Shown here: positions 45,111 through 53,777 of the stretch, piece after piece | How the letters are laid out: each line of letters starts with the position of its first letter | Position numbering within the stretch: position 1 is the stretch's first letter | Assembly: GCF_011405515.1 (NCBI RefSeq) | Contig: NZ_AP022671.1 | Coordinates: 3,596,001-3,660,000 of the forward strand | Direction: 5' to 3' | Source of the DNA: Nitrospira sp. KM1 | GTDB taxonomy: Bacteria > Nitrospirota > Nitrospiria > Nitrospirales > Nitrospiraceae | Length of the DNA: 64,000 bases | Notes under the pieces: generated by a model | What the model was told of the DNA's origin: nothing | Databases searched by the model: none | What the model saw: only the letters and a program-made list of their open reading frames with translations | Made by a program: the position numbers and the translations under genes

Positions 45111-46390
45111 CTATGTTTCCTCAGTATTCTTCCCATTCCGTAGCAGGTGCACGGTGCTATTACTACCCAGCACAGGCGACGTTGAGGCCTGACGTACGGA
45201 TGTTTGAAAGGGAGTGACGGAACTCGGAGAGAACGTACACTCTATCACATCAATGATGTGGGGGCAACTGCTCTACTGGTTCACTTCAGCGCCATCCGTG
45301 TGCTCCATCAATTATCTGAAAGGAGGGTCTGACTCTTCGCGCTTTCGATCGTCACGAGTGGCAGCACTGTGCAATTGTGCACGGTCGCCATGAATAATCT
45401 TCGCTCACATCCAGAGTTTTTCTTCCGAAGTGAGAGGATCCTATTCCATGAGACCATGGGAAGAAAAAACCATGGCAGCCCACGGCGCTTAGCCTATCCA
45501 CATCCTCAAGGCATTCGTTCTTCGAAGAGAAGCTTTCTGGCGAGTACCTTGCTTTGTGTATGATAATCGAGGTGTCCAGGGTGCTTGATATGGTACCTGA
45601 TAATCATGTGCACGCTCCGATGCCATCCATCGTCGCTCGTTTGTCACAAGGTCGAGGCCTCGTGATTCAGACCCATCGCCGTTATCACGCTCTGTGCGAA
45701 GTTTCGATTGTGCCCAACTGACAGCGTGAGATGAACAGCCTTTGGCAAGCGTGTGCCCAACGTATCAAAGAGGTCGCGCCATGGGAACAAGCCGGCATCC
45801 TGCTCTATCTTTCCGATGAAGACGGGTTTTGCATCTCCCGGCTGGACACCAGGACAAAATGAACAGCAGGCTCATCTCTATCAACAAGGAAGGCGGTCGG
45901 CAGGGCCGGGCACTTGATGATTCACCGAGCAGTTCGTGGAGGAGACCCGCATGGGCATCGGTCTATGAAGCATGATCCTCAAGCGGAACCCGGCTGAACG
46001 ACCGGTTGTGAACTGTAGAGGGTAACACCCCTTCTTGACTCTGATAAGGATCCTGCTCGAGTTCAGACACTTGTGTTTTCTTGCAGCAAGGGCACTACGT
46101 GCGGGCGCTGAACATGCGGCGTATCTGCGGGCGGATCTCCGTCTCGAACAGATCGGCGACCTGTTACGGACCGATCTCGATGGTCTCTTCACGTCTTCTT
46201 CTTCTTCTTGTGTGTCAGAAGAAATCCGATCGCACACCTAGTTTCTTCATGGTAACCCGAGCCGCTTCGTCATAAGTCACGAGTAATGGATCTAATCAGG
46301 CGCGTACGGGCGGGGATGCTATGGTCGTGGTATCGCCCACGAGATGGAGCAAGGCGTTTTCGTCACAAGAGGCGGCCTTTGCCGGTCCGG
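45111..46390. other. Degenerate region with gene fragments
   Basis: About 1.3 kb without an intact gene. Protein-like scraps are visible on the plus strand. One near 45731-45862 (MNSLWQACAQRIKEVAPWEQ... ending RLDTRTK) follows a separate scrap ending CEVSIVPN. Another lies near 46080-46241 (EHAAYLRADLRLEQIGDLLR). Their frames change and none has a good start signal. I read them as remnants of one or more lost genes. Confidence 0.5.
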
Positions 46391-46933
46391 CTAATTGCAG
46401 AAGGTCTGTTCTTCCAGCGGATAGTATCCGCCTCCGGCTTCGAATGGGAAACTGGCAAGGCTGCGTCCCTGGTTTTTCCAGAGATGAATGCAGATCGCCT
46501 CTAGATACGGTTCAGTTCTCGGCACATCATCGATTGTTAGCCTTTTGGCCCCTTCGGTTTTTCCAATCACGATAAAGGAGTTGCCCGGCTGTATCCAGGC
46601 AGCATCAAGAACCTTGTTGAAGTAGATAGTAAACATGGCCGACGCCCTGCCGGTCTTCCTGCCAGGCCCATACCGGGGATGTTGGACAATAGGTGCTCGA
46701 TCTGCCAGGATCACGACCCCTCCGGATTGTCGCTCCGCTTGCAAAATCATTCCGCCTAATTGAACCTTTTGAGGCGCTTCGGTTGAATACGGTCCCTCAT
46801 ACGCCTTGTCCTTCCAGTCTTGAAAGTCGAAATTGACTACCTCAATATCTCTGGTGATTGCAGGTGGGAACATCGGGGTCGCGCTACAGGCGGCTCCTAT
46901 CAGACAGATGACACCCAAGGTCAAGGTACGCAT
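46391..46933 (-). CDS. slp: Slp-family outer membrane lipoprotein (copy 1)
   Basis: A 180-residue lipoprotein with a signal ending LIGAACSATP (lipid-bearing Cys). The Slp/YeaY-type domain has KVQLGGMILQAERQSGG, APIVQHPRYGPGRKTGR and the C-terminal HLWKNQGRSLASFPFEAGGGYYPLEEQTFC. Slp proteins are starvation- or acid-induced outer-membrane lipoproteins; their function is unclear. The second copy at 51767 has the same blocks. The start at ATG 46933 is preferred over a TTG three codons earlier; the Shine-Dalgarno is weak. It is surrounded by decayed sequence but looks intact itself. Confidence 0.82.
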   Translation of the reverse strand: MRTLTLGVICLIGAACSATPMFPPAITRDIEVVNFDFQDWKDKAYEGPYSTEAPQKVQLGGMILQAERQSGGVVILADRAPIVQHPRYGPGRKTGRASAMFTIYFNKVLDAAWIQPGNSFIVIGKTEGAKRLTIDDVPRTEPYLEAICIHLWKNQGRSLASFPFEAGGGYYPLEEQTFCN

Positions 46934-47031
46934 AGCTTTCAACTTGATTTCAAGATATTCGGCTGGATGTGTTGAACGTTGGCCTCATGCACGTTGCCCT
47001 GACAGTGGGGCCTGGCAACCTGAAAGTCAGA

Positions 47032-47376
47032 TCAGAGCGGCGATTGAAGAGGATCAAACACGAAATCCTCACTTGTTCTTGAAAAACCAGCATCCAACAC
47101 CGCTTCTTTAGAAGGCTCGATTGTGAAGATTTCCGCCTTCGCTCCTAGAACATTGCCGGAGACCCCGTCAACATACACCTTCACGCGGCGCCCGGCCGCA
47201 AAGAGTTTGATTCTCCACACTACACGGTGATCCACTTCTTTCAGCTTCACATCGTAGACACTCCCGCCAATCCGCGACACCGCCACCTGAATGGCCTGAT
47301 CAATCGTAAGCGAACATGCGCTTATAAGCTTTACGTCTCGCTTCGCCCGCATGAGTCTCTCGTAGTCATAGTTCAT
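47032..47376 (-). CDS. PepSY-domain small protein
   Basis: A 114-residue protein with one PepSY-like unit: LTIDQAIQVAVSRIGGSVYD, then VDHRVVWRIKLFAAGRRVKVYVDGVSGNVL. PepSY units are thought to inhibit or bind peptidases or to act in cell-surface sensing. No classical signal is evident from the ATG at 47376; the frame from 47415 adds no convincing export signal. GGAAGG precedes the ATG. Its stop lies about 100 bases before the Slp start on the same strand. Confidence 0.7.
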   Translation of the reverse strand: MNYDYERLMRAKRDVKLISACSLTIDQAIQVAVSRIGGSVYDVKLKEVDHRVVWRIKLFAAGRRVKVYVDGVSGNVLGAKAEIFTIEPSKEAVLDAGFSRTSEDFVFDPLQSPL

Positions 47377-47592
47377 AACATGCCCTTCCTTCCCGCTGTG
47401 AAGAAATGCCGGCACTTAGAGATGTTGTTTCCTTCCACGAGGCATCGATTTAATTGGAATGAGTGTGTGTTGGGGTGAAGAAGTCTAGTGGGGATGATTA
47501 AAAAGTTCCAGTCCCAAAACTGCCACCGCGGATGCCCTCTCGAGGTTTACTAGTCGCCTTCGGTGTCTCTCCTTTTCAGAAGCTACGTTCTT

Positions 47593-47643
47593 GTAACAGA
47601 GGGAGAACCAGGCTGTAACACGCTGCCGTTACAGTATGAGCCT
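47593..47643 (+). promoter_or_regulatory. Duplicated upstream element, copy 1
   Basis: GTAACA, after 14 bases CTGTAACACGCT, then TACA and AGCCT, with spacing identical to the copy at 49205. It lies 14 bases before the ATG of a 50-residue gene. The two copies match at 38 of 51 positions, and both are preceded by TTTTCAGAA. It may be an alternative-sigma (ECF-type) promoter. Confidence 0.55.
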
Positions 47644-47656
47644 GGAGGAGGCAGAT

Positions 47657-47809
47657 ATGGGAAAACATGACACATGGGAGAGCGAATCCGCGCATCGGCG
47701 CACATTGTTTCAGGCGGCCTTGTTGGGAGACCAAGAGGCTCAACTGGAGTTGGAACGGGAATATCATGTCCGGATTTCGAGTGGCGCAAGGGAGATATCG
47801 CAAGAGTGA
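47657..47809 (+). CDS. Small 50-residue protein, unknown
   Basis: It starts MGKHDTWESESAHRRTLFQ and continues with AALLGDQEAQLELEREYHVR, ending ISSGAREISQE. The strong GGAGGAGG lies 5 bases upstream of the ATG and the duplicated element lies just before. The helical LGDQEAQLELEREY pattern recalls small proteins and the first helix of sigma-like factors, but it is too short to assign. It may be complete or a truncated N-terminus. Confidence 0.5.
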   Translation: MGKHDTWESESAHRRTLFQAALLGDQEAQLELEREYHVRISSGAREISQE

Positions 47810-47842
47810 GAGGCTTCCCAGCATGCGTGACTATCGGCCGAT

Positions 47843-48055
47843 TCATTTGATCGAACGAACCATTGACCACATTCGGCTAACCCACTGGCCTTTTCGAGGT
47901 TCCTGGAGAAGGTCTGCACGGAAGGCACGACGAGGGTTTGAGCAGATGAGGTGGTCGAGAAAAGCCGCCACAGTCTTATTGATTCCAAAGGGTAAGGCCT
48001 CCGCCAGGACAATGGACGGACCTCCAGCTGCGTGAAGCAGTTCGACCTCTGCCAT
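47843..48055 (-). CDS. Possible small protein or fragment
   Basis: A 70-residue frame starting MAEVELLHAAGGPSIVLAEA, then LPFGINKTVAAFLDHLICSN, which looks protein-like. The C-terminal half is less convincing. AAAAGG abuts the ATG, a poor spacing. It lies in the decayed region and may be a fragment. Confidence 0.3.
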   Translation of the reverse strand: MAEVELLHAAGGPSIVLAEALPFGINKTVAAFLDHLICSNPRRAFRADLLQEPRKGQWVSRMWSMVRSIK

Positions 48056-48105
48056 CCTTTTCTTTAAAGAATTCTGGAAGACTAGGGGATCACATCAGGT
48101 GCTTA

Positions 48106-48336
48106 TTAGACGCCGGCATCGGACTCATTTATTCGGCGGCCGCTGTCTCGAAGAATCCGCATTGCTTCTTTCAGCTTCTCCGGGTCGGAATGTTTGAAGC
48201 GCGTATTTCTGACTTTGGGCCAGTCTAGAATGCACCCGAATGTTTCCTCGGACACCGTGACATCTTCAGCCGAGGAACTGCCGGCAGAGCGCCGGCAAGT
48301 CCAGCCATCATAAGAGTCCAAATCGAAATTTGACAC
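48106..48336 (-). CDS. Possible small hypothetical protein
   Basis: A 76-residue frame from GTG 48336: MSNFDLDSYDGWTCRRSAGS, a middle ETFGCILDWPKVRNTRFKHS and an end PEKLKEAMRILRDSGRRINE that looks helical. No good ribosome site is seen, so the start is uncertain. The family is not recognised. Confidence 0.4.
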   Translation of the reverse strand: MSNFDLDSYDGWTCRRSAGSSSAEDVTVSEETFGCILDWPKVRNTRFKHSDPEKLKEAMRILRDSGRRINESDAGV

Positions 48337-48405
48337 TAAAGCCTGATGACATTGCGCATGTGGTGTGCTCCTCTCTCAATGAACGGGACCGCCTAACGCC
48401 GATGG

Positions 48406-48943
48406 TTATTGACATCTAGGAGTCTCGGGTTGAGGTGTGTTCTCCACCTGGCCGGGTCTGTAATGCGTTTTCCCTCCATGACCCGCGTGTTCGCCCTTGT
48501 GCTCATCATCGAACTCGGCGACGGCTACGTGCTTTAACCAGTAGCCTTCCTCTCCTTTCGCCCCGTGCATCGATGTATCCCCGGTAGCAGGAGTATTGGT
48601 CCGATGAAAATGGTTAAACCCCGACTTTCCGCCATCGGGTTGCGATTCGACGCAGAACTACCTTTGATTCCTTGACCGACGAAGAGCAATTTGGCAGTGG
48701 GGTCGCTCACGGGGTTTATCGAACATCATGAATTGGACACGACCATGGCCTTCGTCCAGCCACAGATGGTTGGGTGGGTTTGGGCGTACCGGCTCAAACG
48801 TATAGGCTTTTACCAAGACTGCGCCGATATTATTGGCCGCCTCTGACGAAGGGGGCGTTCCTTCTCCCGCATAACTATTGTTGACACACACCACCTACCA
48901 AACCCATTAGTATGATACCCATGGTTCGGATTCTCTTCTTCAT
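48406..48943 (-). pseudogene. Exported protein gene split by a frameshift and a stop
   Basis: An ATG at 48943 with an excellent GAGGAGGT gives a signal peptide MKKRIRTMGIILMGLVGG and stops shortly after. A one-base shift in a TGTGTGT run opens the next frame (VCVNNSYAGEGTPPSSEAA, then YTFEPVRPNPPNHLWLDEGH), which ends at TAG 48658. In the same frame beyond that stop the sequence continues protein-like: ESQPDGGKSGFNHFHRTN, MHGAKGEEGYWLKHVAVAEF and DDEHKGEHAGHGG, to TAA at 48406. The intact protein would be about 178 residues, periplasmic and His-rich. The family is unknown. Confidence 0.65.
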
Positions 48944-49325
48944 CGCAGACCTCCTCGGACATGCTGTTGAGTTACCTACCGGTCCTACTGAGGTACCCGA
49001 TGTCACGTTCTTGGAGGTTTCGTTGGAATGATGGGAATAGCTTTCATTCTTCCTTCTCTGACATCGGCGAACCGATGCATGTCGTACCACCGATATCGTG
49101 GGTTGCAAACTGTCAAAAGTGACAGAGAAGTCGCTGCCGTTTCTCTACGTCGTCCGGGATACGATAATACCGCCTTAAGTTTGCCCTCTCCTCTTTTCAG
49201 AATCGTAACAAACGGACAATCTGTCTGTAACACGCTATTGCTACATTCTTAGCCTCAAGAGAGTCGGATGTATGTTGGGTCATCAAACGCTCGCAACCCC
49301 TTCATCGTGATTGGTACGACACGGT
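48944..49325. other. Gap holding upstream element copy 2
   Basis: No intact gene. A frame on each strand exists but lacks start signals. The right part carries the duplicated element at 49205-49255. A 31-codon frame from ATG 49268 overlaps the zinc-finger gene in another phase. Confidence 0.5.
49205..49255 (+). promoter_or_regulatory. Duplicated upstream element, copy 2
   Basis: GTAACA, CTGTAACACGCT, TACA and AGCCT occur with the same 20- and 26-base offsets as copy 1. It lies about 70 bases before a zinc-finger anti-sigma-like gene. A weaker third match (GTAACAAATCGGCAAT) lies at 50031 before the porin. Confidence 0.55.
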
Positions 49326-49610
49326 ATGAAGAGCCTTATCACCCGTCTCACTTTGCCCTGTAGGCGTGTGACCAGGCTTGTCGCGGAGTCAGGGAAAACT
49401 CTGGCTCCCCTGGCCAATGCCAAGTTCCAGGCTCATTTGTTTTTGTGCGAACAATGCCGGCTGTATGCAACACAACTCAAGGCCATACGGGAGCGACAGC
49501 ATCTCGTGTCGGATAAAACTGAACAGACCTCACAGACGCGGGATGTTCACGAGCGCACAAAGCCCAGCCAGCATCAAAGCTCCCAGATCGGTAAAACAGT
49601 AAGTCGCTGA
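49326..49610 (+). CDS. Small zf-HC2-like (anti-sigma type) protein
   Basis: A 94-residue protein with RRVTRLVAESGKTLAPLANA, then the HxxxCxxC zinc motif in AHLFLCEQCRLYATQLKAI, as in putative zinc-finger anti-sigma factors (ZAS/zf-HC2). The tail is polar (SDKTEQTSQTRDVHERTKPS) and lacks a membrane helix. Usually an ECF sigma gene lies upstream; none is seen here. The start is ATG 49326; an in-frame codon at 49311 is possible. Confidence 0.6.
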   Translation: MKSLITRLTLPCRRVTRLVAESGKTLAPLANAKFQAHLFLCEQCRLYATQLKAIRERQHLVSDKTEQTSQTRDVHERTKPSQHQSSQIGKTVSR

Positions 49611-50115
49611 ATGCGATGGGACGTTGATCGATATACTGTGCCTGGCCTAAGATCCGAAAGGCGTCTTCTTCCGTCGTGAGTTCACCGGTAATCCACAGAC
49701 AAAATTCATTGCCCCCAACCCAGTTCATAAGTGCCGCTCATCATAAAGAACGCATAGAGCTGCTCTCCCCAGAAAGCGGTACTGACTCCTGGCATCCCCA
49801 GGCCTCGCTCTCGTTCGAGCGCGAGGCATTAACAATCGCATCCACTACTCCTCCTTTTTAGAAACATCATTGTTTGCCGGAAAACGCACTCTCCGAGCAT
49901 ACGGATGAGTTCTCCCGGGTCGATTGCGACGACGATGTCAACTCTACGCCAACCACTCAGCGCATCCGGCTCCTGTCGCGTTATGGAGCACGGCAGAGAT
50001 GAGAGGCGGCACATGCTTATTAACGATCATGTAACAAATCGGCAATTCGGCCGTGATGAAGCCGTTATAAGAGCAACACCGAAACGATACGTCTTCATCC
50101 TAGAAGGGGGATACG
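49611..50115. other. Gap before the porin
   Basis: No intact gene. A minus-strand frame (49728-49477) begins MNWVGGNEFCLWITGELTTE and looks protein-like for about 40 residues, but overlaps the zinc-finger gene and has a weak start. TATAAG at about 50065 may be part of a porin promoter. Confidence 0.4.
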
Positions 50116-51681
50116 ATGAGATTTATTCGATTGTTGCTCTATTCGGCGCTTGCGATGCCCTGCGCAGTTCCGGCGATCAATGCTTCGACGGCAGAGGCCG
50201 CGTCCACTGGTAGGAATCAACAGCCAACTACCTCGCCGGTCTTGGTCGCACAGAAGACCGATGAGGGGGCTTATCCGACCCAGGGTCCCCTCCAGACAAG
50301 TGAATTGCCCCCAGGAGGATCATCCGTTGAGGATGTGTTGCTTAAAAAAGGCAGCATCACGATGGACGAATGGATACAGATCCGTGCGGAACAAGAGGCC
50401 CGCGGCGCCGATCAATCCCGGCGGATCGATACATTGGAGGAATGGAAAGGGAAAACCGAGGTCTTGCCGATTCTCCGGGACAAGGTGAATTTCGGACTCA
50501 ATGCCCTGCAATTTCTGTATGGGCATATCGACGCCAAGGTGCCGGAAGGACGCAGTCAGGATAGCTTTTCCATCCGCCGGTCCGAATTGTTATTCTGGGG
50601 AAAGATCAGTGAAACGATCCCGCGCTGGCACATTTTGATGGAGTTTCAAAGTATCAACTTGACCAATAACACCCCGACCGTGGGCGCCTCGACGCCGACG
50701 TCGGCGACCTTCTTCCGAGAAACCTATATCGACATCCGGCCGATTCAATCGTGGGCGCCCAATCTCAACGTCTTTCGGCTCGGGATCTTCCGGATGCCCT
50801 TCGGGATCTTTACCGAGCAATCGGGCGGGTTGCGGGACGTCATCAGTTCGCCGTACCTGACCTCGGTGGGGGGCGGCGGAGGCCCGGGCCAGAATGCCCG
50901 AGGGACAGGGGGAGCGATCGAATTTATCCAGGAACGCGATTATTTCGTGGACGTTCGAGGAAAGATCGCCAATCGCCTGGAGTATGTCGCCGGGATCATG
51001 AATAACAACAATTATCAGGCGAACAGTCTGGTCAGCACCACCTCCGGCTTGGGCGGAGCCAACCAACCCAAGGCCTTTTACACGCGGGTCCGCCTGTTCG
51101 GCAGCGATGTCTCGTTCGTGAGTTTTACGACGATTCAGGGGACCTCCAACAACGCCGGCACGCTCATCAACGGTCGTGGCAAAGGGGCCTTCGACCGGTA
51201 CGGGGTGGACTTCCGCTACACGTCAAAGATCCTTCCAGGGTTCATGGTGCAGGGAGAATGGTGGCAGGGGCACGATGGGGCGAACGCGACCACGGTGGGG
51301 ACGGCCGCCAACGGCGCCTGCCAGGTCACGACCCAATGCGGCGGCTCCGGAGCCCCGGGCATGCAGCGGAGAACCTACTATGTGCTCGGGAAGTACCTGA
51401 TCAGCCAAGGCCCGCTGCAGAACTTCGAACCCACGGTCATGTGGGAGCAATTTGATCCGAATACGAGCATGTCGAACGATCTGTATACGCGGACCATTGT
51501 GGGGCTCACCTATTACTTCGAGAATTTTCCCCCCAAGGTTCAGTCGAAGCTCCAATTCAATTATGAATTCCGGCATCACCAGGGGCTCGGCACCGGCCCC
51601 GGTACGCCCGCCTATGATGCGAGCACCGATCCCTTCGCCAACAACGCCTTCTTCGTCCAGTTTCAAGTCCGGTTCATGTAA
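50116..51681 (+). CDS. Outer-membrane porin (phosphate-selective porin O/P-like)
   Basis: A 521-residue protein with a signal peptide (LLLYSALAMPCAVPAINA). A coiled-coil-prone linker follows (VEDVLLKKGSITMDEWIQIR, EEQ and DTLEEWKG stretch), then a beta-barrel with repeated amphipathic strands such as FSIRRSELLFWGKI and NVFRLGIFRMPFGIF, ending in FVQFQVRFM. The N-terminal helix plus long barrel fit the OprO/P family of anion-selective porins. GAAGGGGG precedes the ATG. It is followed by an Slp-type lipoprotein gene in the same direction. Confidence 0.83.
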   Translation: MRFIRLLLYSALAMPCAVPAINASTAEAASTGRNQQPTTSPVLVAQKTDEGAYPTQGPLQTSELPPGGSSVEDVLLKKGSITMDEWIQIRAEQEARGADQSRRIDTLEEWKGKTEVLPILRDKVNFGLNALQFLYGHIDAKVPEGRSQDSFSIRRSELLFWGKISETIPRWHILMEFQSINLTNNTPTVGASTPTSATFFRETYIDIRPIQSWAPNLNVFRLGIFRMPFGIFTEQSGGLRDVISSPYLTSVGGGGGPGQNARGTGGAIEFIQERDYFVDVRGKIANRLEYVAGIMNNNNYQANSLVSTTSGLGGANQPKAFYTRVRLFGSDVSFVSFTTIQGTSNNAGTLINGRGKGAFDRYGVDFRYTSKILPGFMVQGEWWQGHDGANATTVGTAANGACQVTTQCGGSGAPGMQRRTYYVLGKYLISQGPLQNFEPTVMWEQFDPNTSMSNDLYTRTIVGLTYYFENFPPKVQSKLQFNYEFRHHQGLGTGPGTPAYDASTDPFANNAFFVQFQVRFM

Positions 51682-51766
51682 GCAGGGAGGACGCCTGCAT
51701 CTATAACGAACCGTTCGGAAATTTCTCATTGCATTGGAAACCGATTCGGGAGTAAGGAGGACACTT

Positions 51767-52303
51767 ATGAAGCGCATCGTGGCGGTGGTGGCGCTGATTG
51801 GCTGCCTGGGAGTGACCGCGTGTTCGCCGACGACCGTGTTTGCTCCGGACGTGCTGGCCGGCGTCGATCCGAATTTTGATTTTTCCCGCTGGCGCGCCTT
51901 GCCTAATCAAACCGTGGACAAGAAAGTGCAGTTGGGGGGGCGGATCCTCCAGGCCGATCGGAGGGACGGCACCGTCACGCTGGTGCTGATGCAATTGCCC
52001 ATCGTCGAGCACCCCGCCTTCGGGCCCAAGGATACCGGCAAACGCAGCGGCGAATTTGCCGTCACGTTCAACGGGACGATCGAGCGGCCCTTTCTTCAGC
52101 CCGGCAACCGCGTGCTGCTCGTGGGGACGACGCAACGCGCCCAAATCGTGTCGGTGGATGACACCCCGCGCAGCTTTCCGACCGTGGCGGCGAAGTGCCT
52201 GCATATCTGGAATACGGGGGGGCGGGAAATTTCGGATTTTCCCTCGTATGGAGCGGGCTACGAGACGTTGGAGGAAGACACGTTCTGCGCCGCTCACCAG
52301 TAA
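51767..52303 (+). CDS. slp: Slp-family outer membrane lipoprotein (copy 2)
   Basis: A 178-residue lipoprotein with signal VALIGCLGVTACSPTTVF (lipobox VTAC). The domain blocks KVQLGGRILQADRRDGTV, PIVEHPAFGPKDTGKRSG and NTGGREISDFPSYGAGYETL, with terminal FCAAHQ, parallel the copy at 46391. AAGGAGG lies 7 bases before ATG 51767. It follows the porin by 85 bases and is probably co-transcribed, so the two may share a role in envelope permeability or stress. Confidence 0.88.
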   Translation: MKRIVAVVALIGCLGVTACSPTTVFAPDVLAGVDPNFDFSRWRALPNQTVDKKVQLGGRILQADRRDGTVTLVLMQLPIVEHPAFGPKDTGKRSGEFAVTFNGTIERPFLQPGNRVLLVGTTQRAQIVSVDDTPRSFPTVAAKCLHIWNTGGREISDFPSYGAGYETLEEDTFCAAHQ

Positions 52304-52330
52304 CGGGCTCAAGCCCTGGATTGCTCTCGT

Positions 52331-52371
52331 GCGCCAAGCTCCGCTGGGAGGGGTTGCGGTCGGCTTGGCGC
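52331..52371 (+). terminator. Inverted repeat after Slp copy 2
   Basis: GCGCCAAGC and its exact complement GCTTGGCGC are separated by 23 bases, about 30 bases after the stop. The long loop and lack of a U-tract make terminator function uncertain. Confidence 0.35.
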
Positions 52372-52482
52372 AGCGTGGGGGGAATCAAATTACATGCGGA
52401 CGATGCATAACGGTGAAATTGAACGCCGGAGGAACACCAGGTGCGGGCTTCGCTCTTTTACCTGTCTACTGTCCCGTTCCGT

Positions 52483-53565
52483 CTATGGCTTCCAGGAAAT
52501 ATGATTCAACAGATCAGCTAAGCGCACGGCAGCTTTCGTCAACTGCACAGCCACCACCGGTTCCTGGCTCGTGCTGTACTCCGTTCTCGAGGGGGGACCT
52601 TCGATGGTCATGCGGATTGATGCTTCCGACTGGTGGGTATCCTGCAGAACCCCATGACGGCGGACAAACACATATGCCTTCGAGGTGTGCGCGGTCTTGA
52701 TTGAATCCGTCGCCCAGTGCGCGCCCCAGCTGTAATAGTCACCGGAACTATGATAGCCCGCCGAAGCGGGCAACGTCATTCGGTGGGCAATGAGTTGAGA
52801 GAGCTTGCCCACATCTCCGGGTTCTGCAGTCTTTCCACAGGCGCGCATCCCGGCCAAGGCTTTGACGAGGCAGCTGTCCCACAGCGCATGCAGGTTATTG
52901 TTCTCCGAGCCATTGAAGAGCAATTCGTTTCCACCACGGTCGCCGAGCACGCCCGGTTGACTGGCCTCGCGCGGGTGTTCGATCAGAACCGGATTGGGCA
53001 GGTGTTGATGTGCGGTCTTATAGTATCCGGCCGTCACATGTAACGGCTGATGCACGTCACCGACCAGATGAATAAGCCATCGAAGTGCCTGGGCTTTTGT
53101 CCACGGAACTACGTCGCCGGTGGTTTCAAGAATCTTGACGCAAATATTGAGCATCTGAACAATGTCATTGGGATTCGTGAAGGTGGAAAGGAGATCATCG
53201 AGCTGCGCGTCATCAGGATAGTGCGCGCTTCCCAAAGGCATGTATACGAAATGCCACTCCGCGTTGTCGGGGAAGGCCTTGTTGAAATCCAGCGCTTCTT
53301 TCACTTCAGCGGCTGCGAGCTTTGAGGCGGTCACGCCGAGCCGCTGGAGGTCGCGTACTTGGTCCGGCCAGGTCGAAGCGTTCGCTAAGGCATGCGGGGC
53401 GAGGGAGGTCCCTTGTCCAAGAATTTGTGCGATAGCCTTTGCCGCATCAGGGGAGAGATGCGGCTGCGCGGCGTCGGCGATGGCTTCGTGGCCGAGATTC
53501 CCCCAGGCAAAGACTTCGTGCGTCCATATGACAAGCGTCAAGAATGCGAGCAGAATCGAAGCCAT
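52483..53565 (-). CDS. S1/P1-type nuclease, exported
   Basis: A zinc-dependent nuclease family cleaving single-stranded nucleic acids and 3'-phosphates. The 360-residue protein has a signal peptide ending HEVFAWGNLGHEAIAD; cleavage before Trp would give the N-terminal Trp zinc ligand of the family. The other zinc residues appear in STWPDQVRD, WHFVYMP, LRWLIHLVGDVHQPLHV and GGNELLFNGSENNNLHALWD. It is probably periplasmic and may scavenge nucleotides and phosphate, fitting the nearby O/P-like porin. It converges with the Slp gene. Confidence 0.9.
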   Translation of the reverse strand: MASILLAFLTLVIWTHEVFAWGNLGHEAIADAAQPHLSPDAAKAIAQILGQGTSLAPHALANASTWPDQVRDLQRLGVTASKLAAAEVKEALDFNKAFPDNAEWHFVYMPLGSAHYPDDAQLDDLLSTFTNPNDIVQMLNICVKILETTGDVVPWTKAQALRWLIHLVGDVHQPLHVTAGYYKTAHQHLPNPVLIEHPREASQPGVLGDRGGNELLFNGSENNNLHALWDSCLVKALAGMRACGKTAEPGDVGKLSQLIAHRMTLPASAGYHSSGDYYSWGAHWATDSIKTAHTSKAYVFVRRHGVLQDTHQSEASIRMTIEGPPSRTEYSTSQEPVVAVQLTKAAVRLADLLNHISWKP

Positions 53566-53777
53566 GGTCGCGCTCCCTTCCTAGTGTGAGTCCGGCCGAA
53601 ACCAGGCTAGTCTTTCGACCGGAGGGAATCAAGGACGAATGTTCTTTGGCCCCGCTAATATGGAGCCGTCGTATGTGCCGCCGCGCTGTGACAGAGGCGG
53701 ACACCTCCGCATCATTTGGAACTCAAGCGAGAAGCGTGTTCGGGTGTTGCATTCTTCAAGCGTAAACGAAAGACAGC

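Noticed and set aside
45881-46237. 118-codon minus-strand frame
   Set aside because: Arg/Ser/Cys-rich low-quality sequence, antisense to better-looking remnants, and without a ribosome site.
49477-49728. 83-codon minus-strand frame overlapping the zf-HC2 gene
   Set aside because: The first 40 residues look protein-like, but the start signal is weak and the rest is antisense to a better-supported gene. Noted under the gap entry instead.
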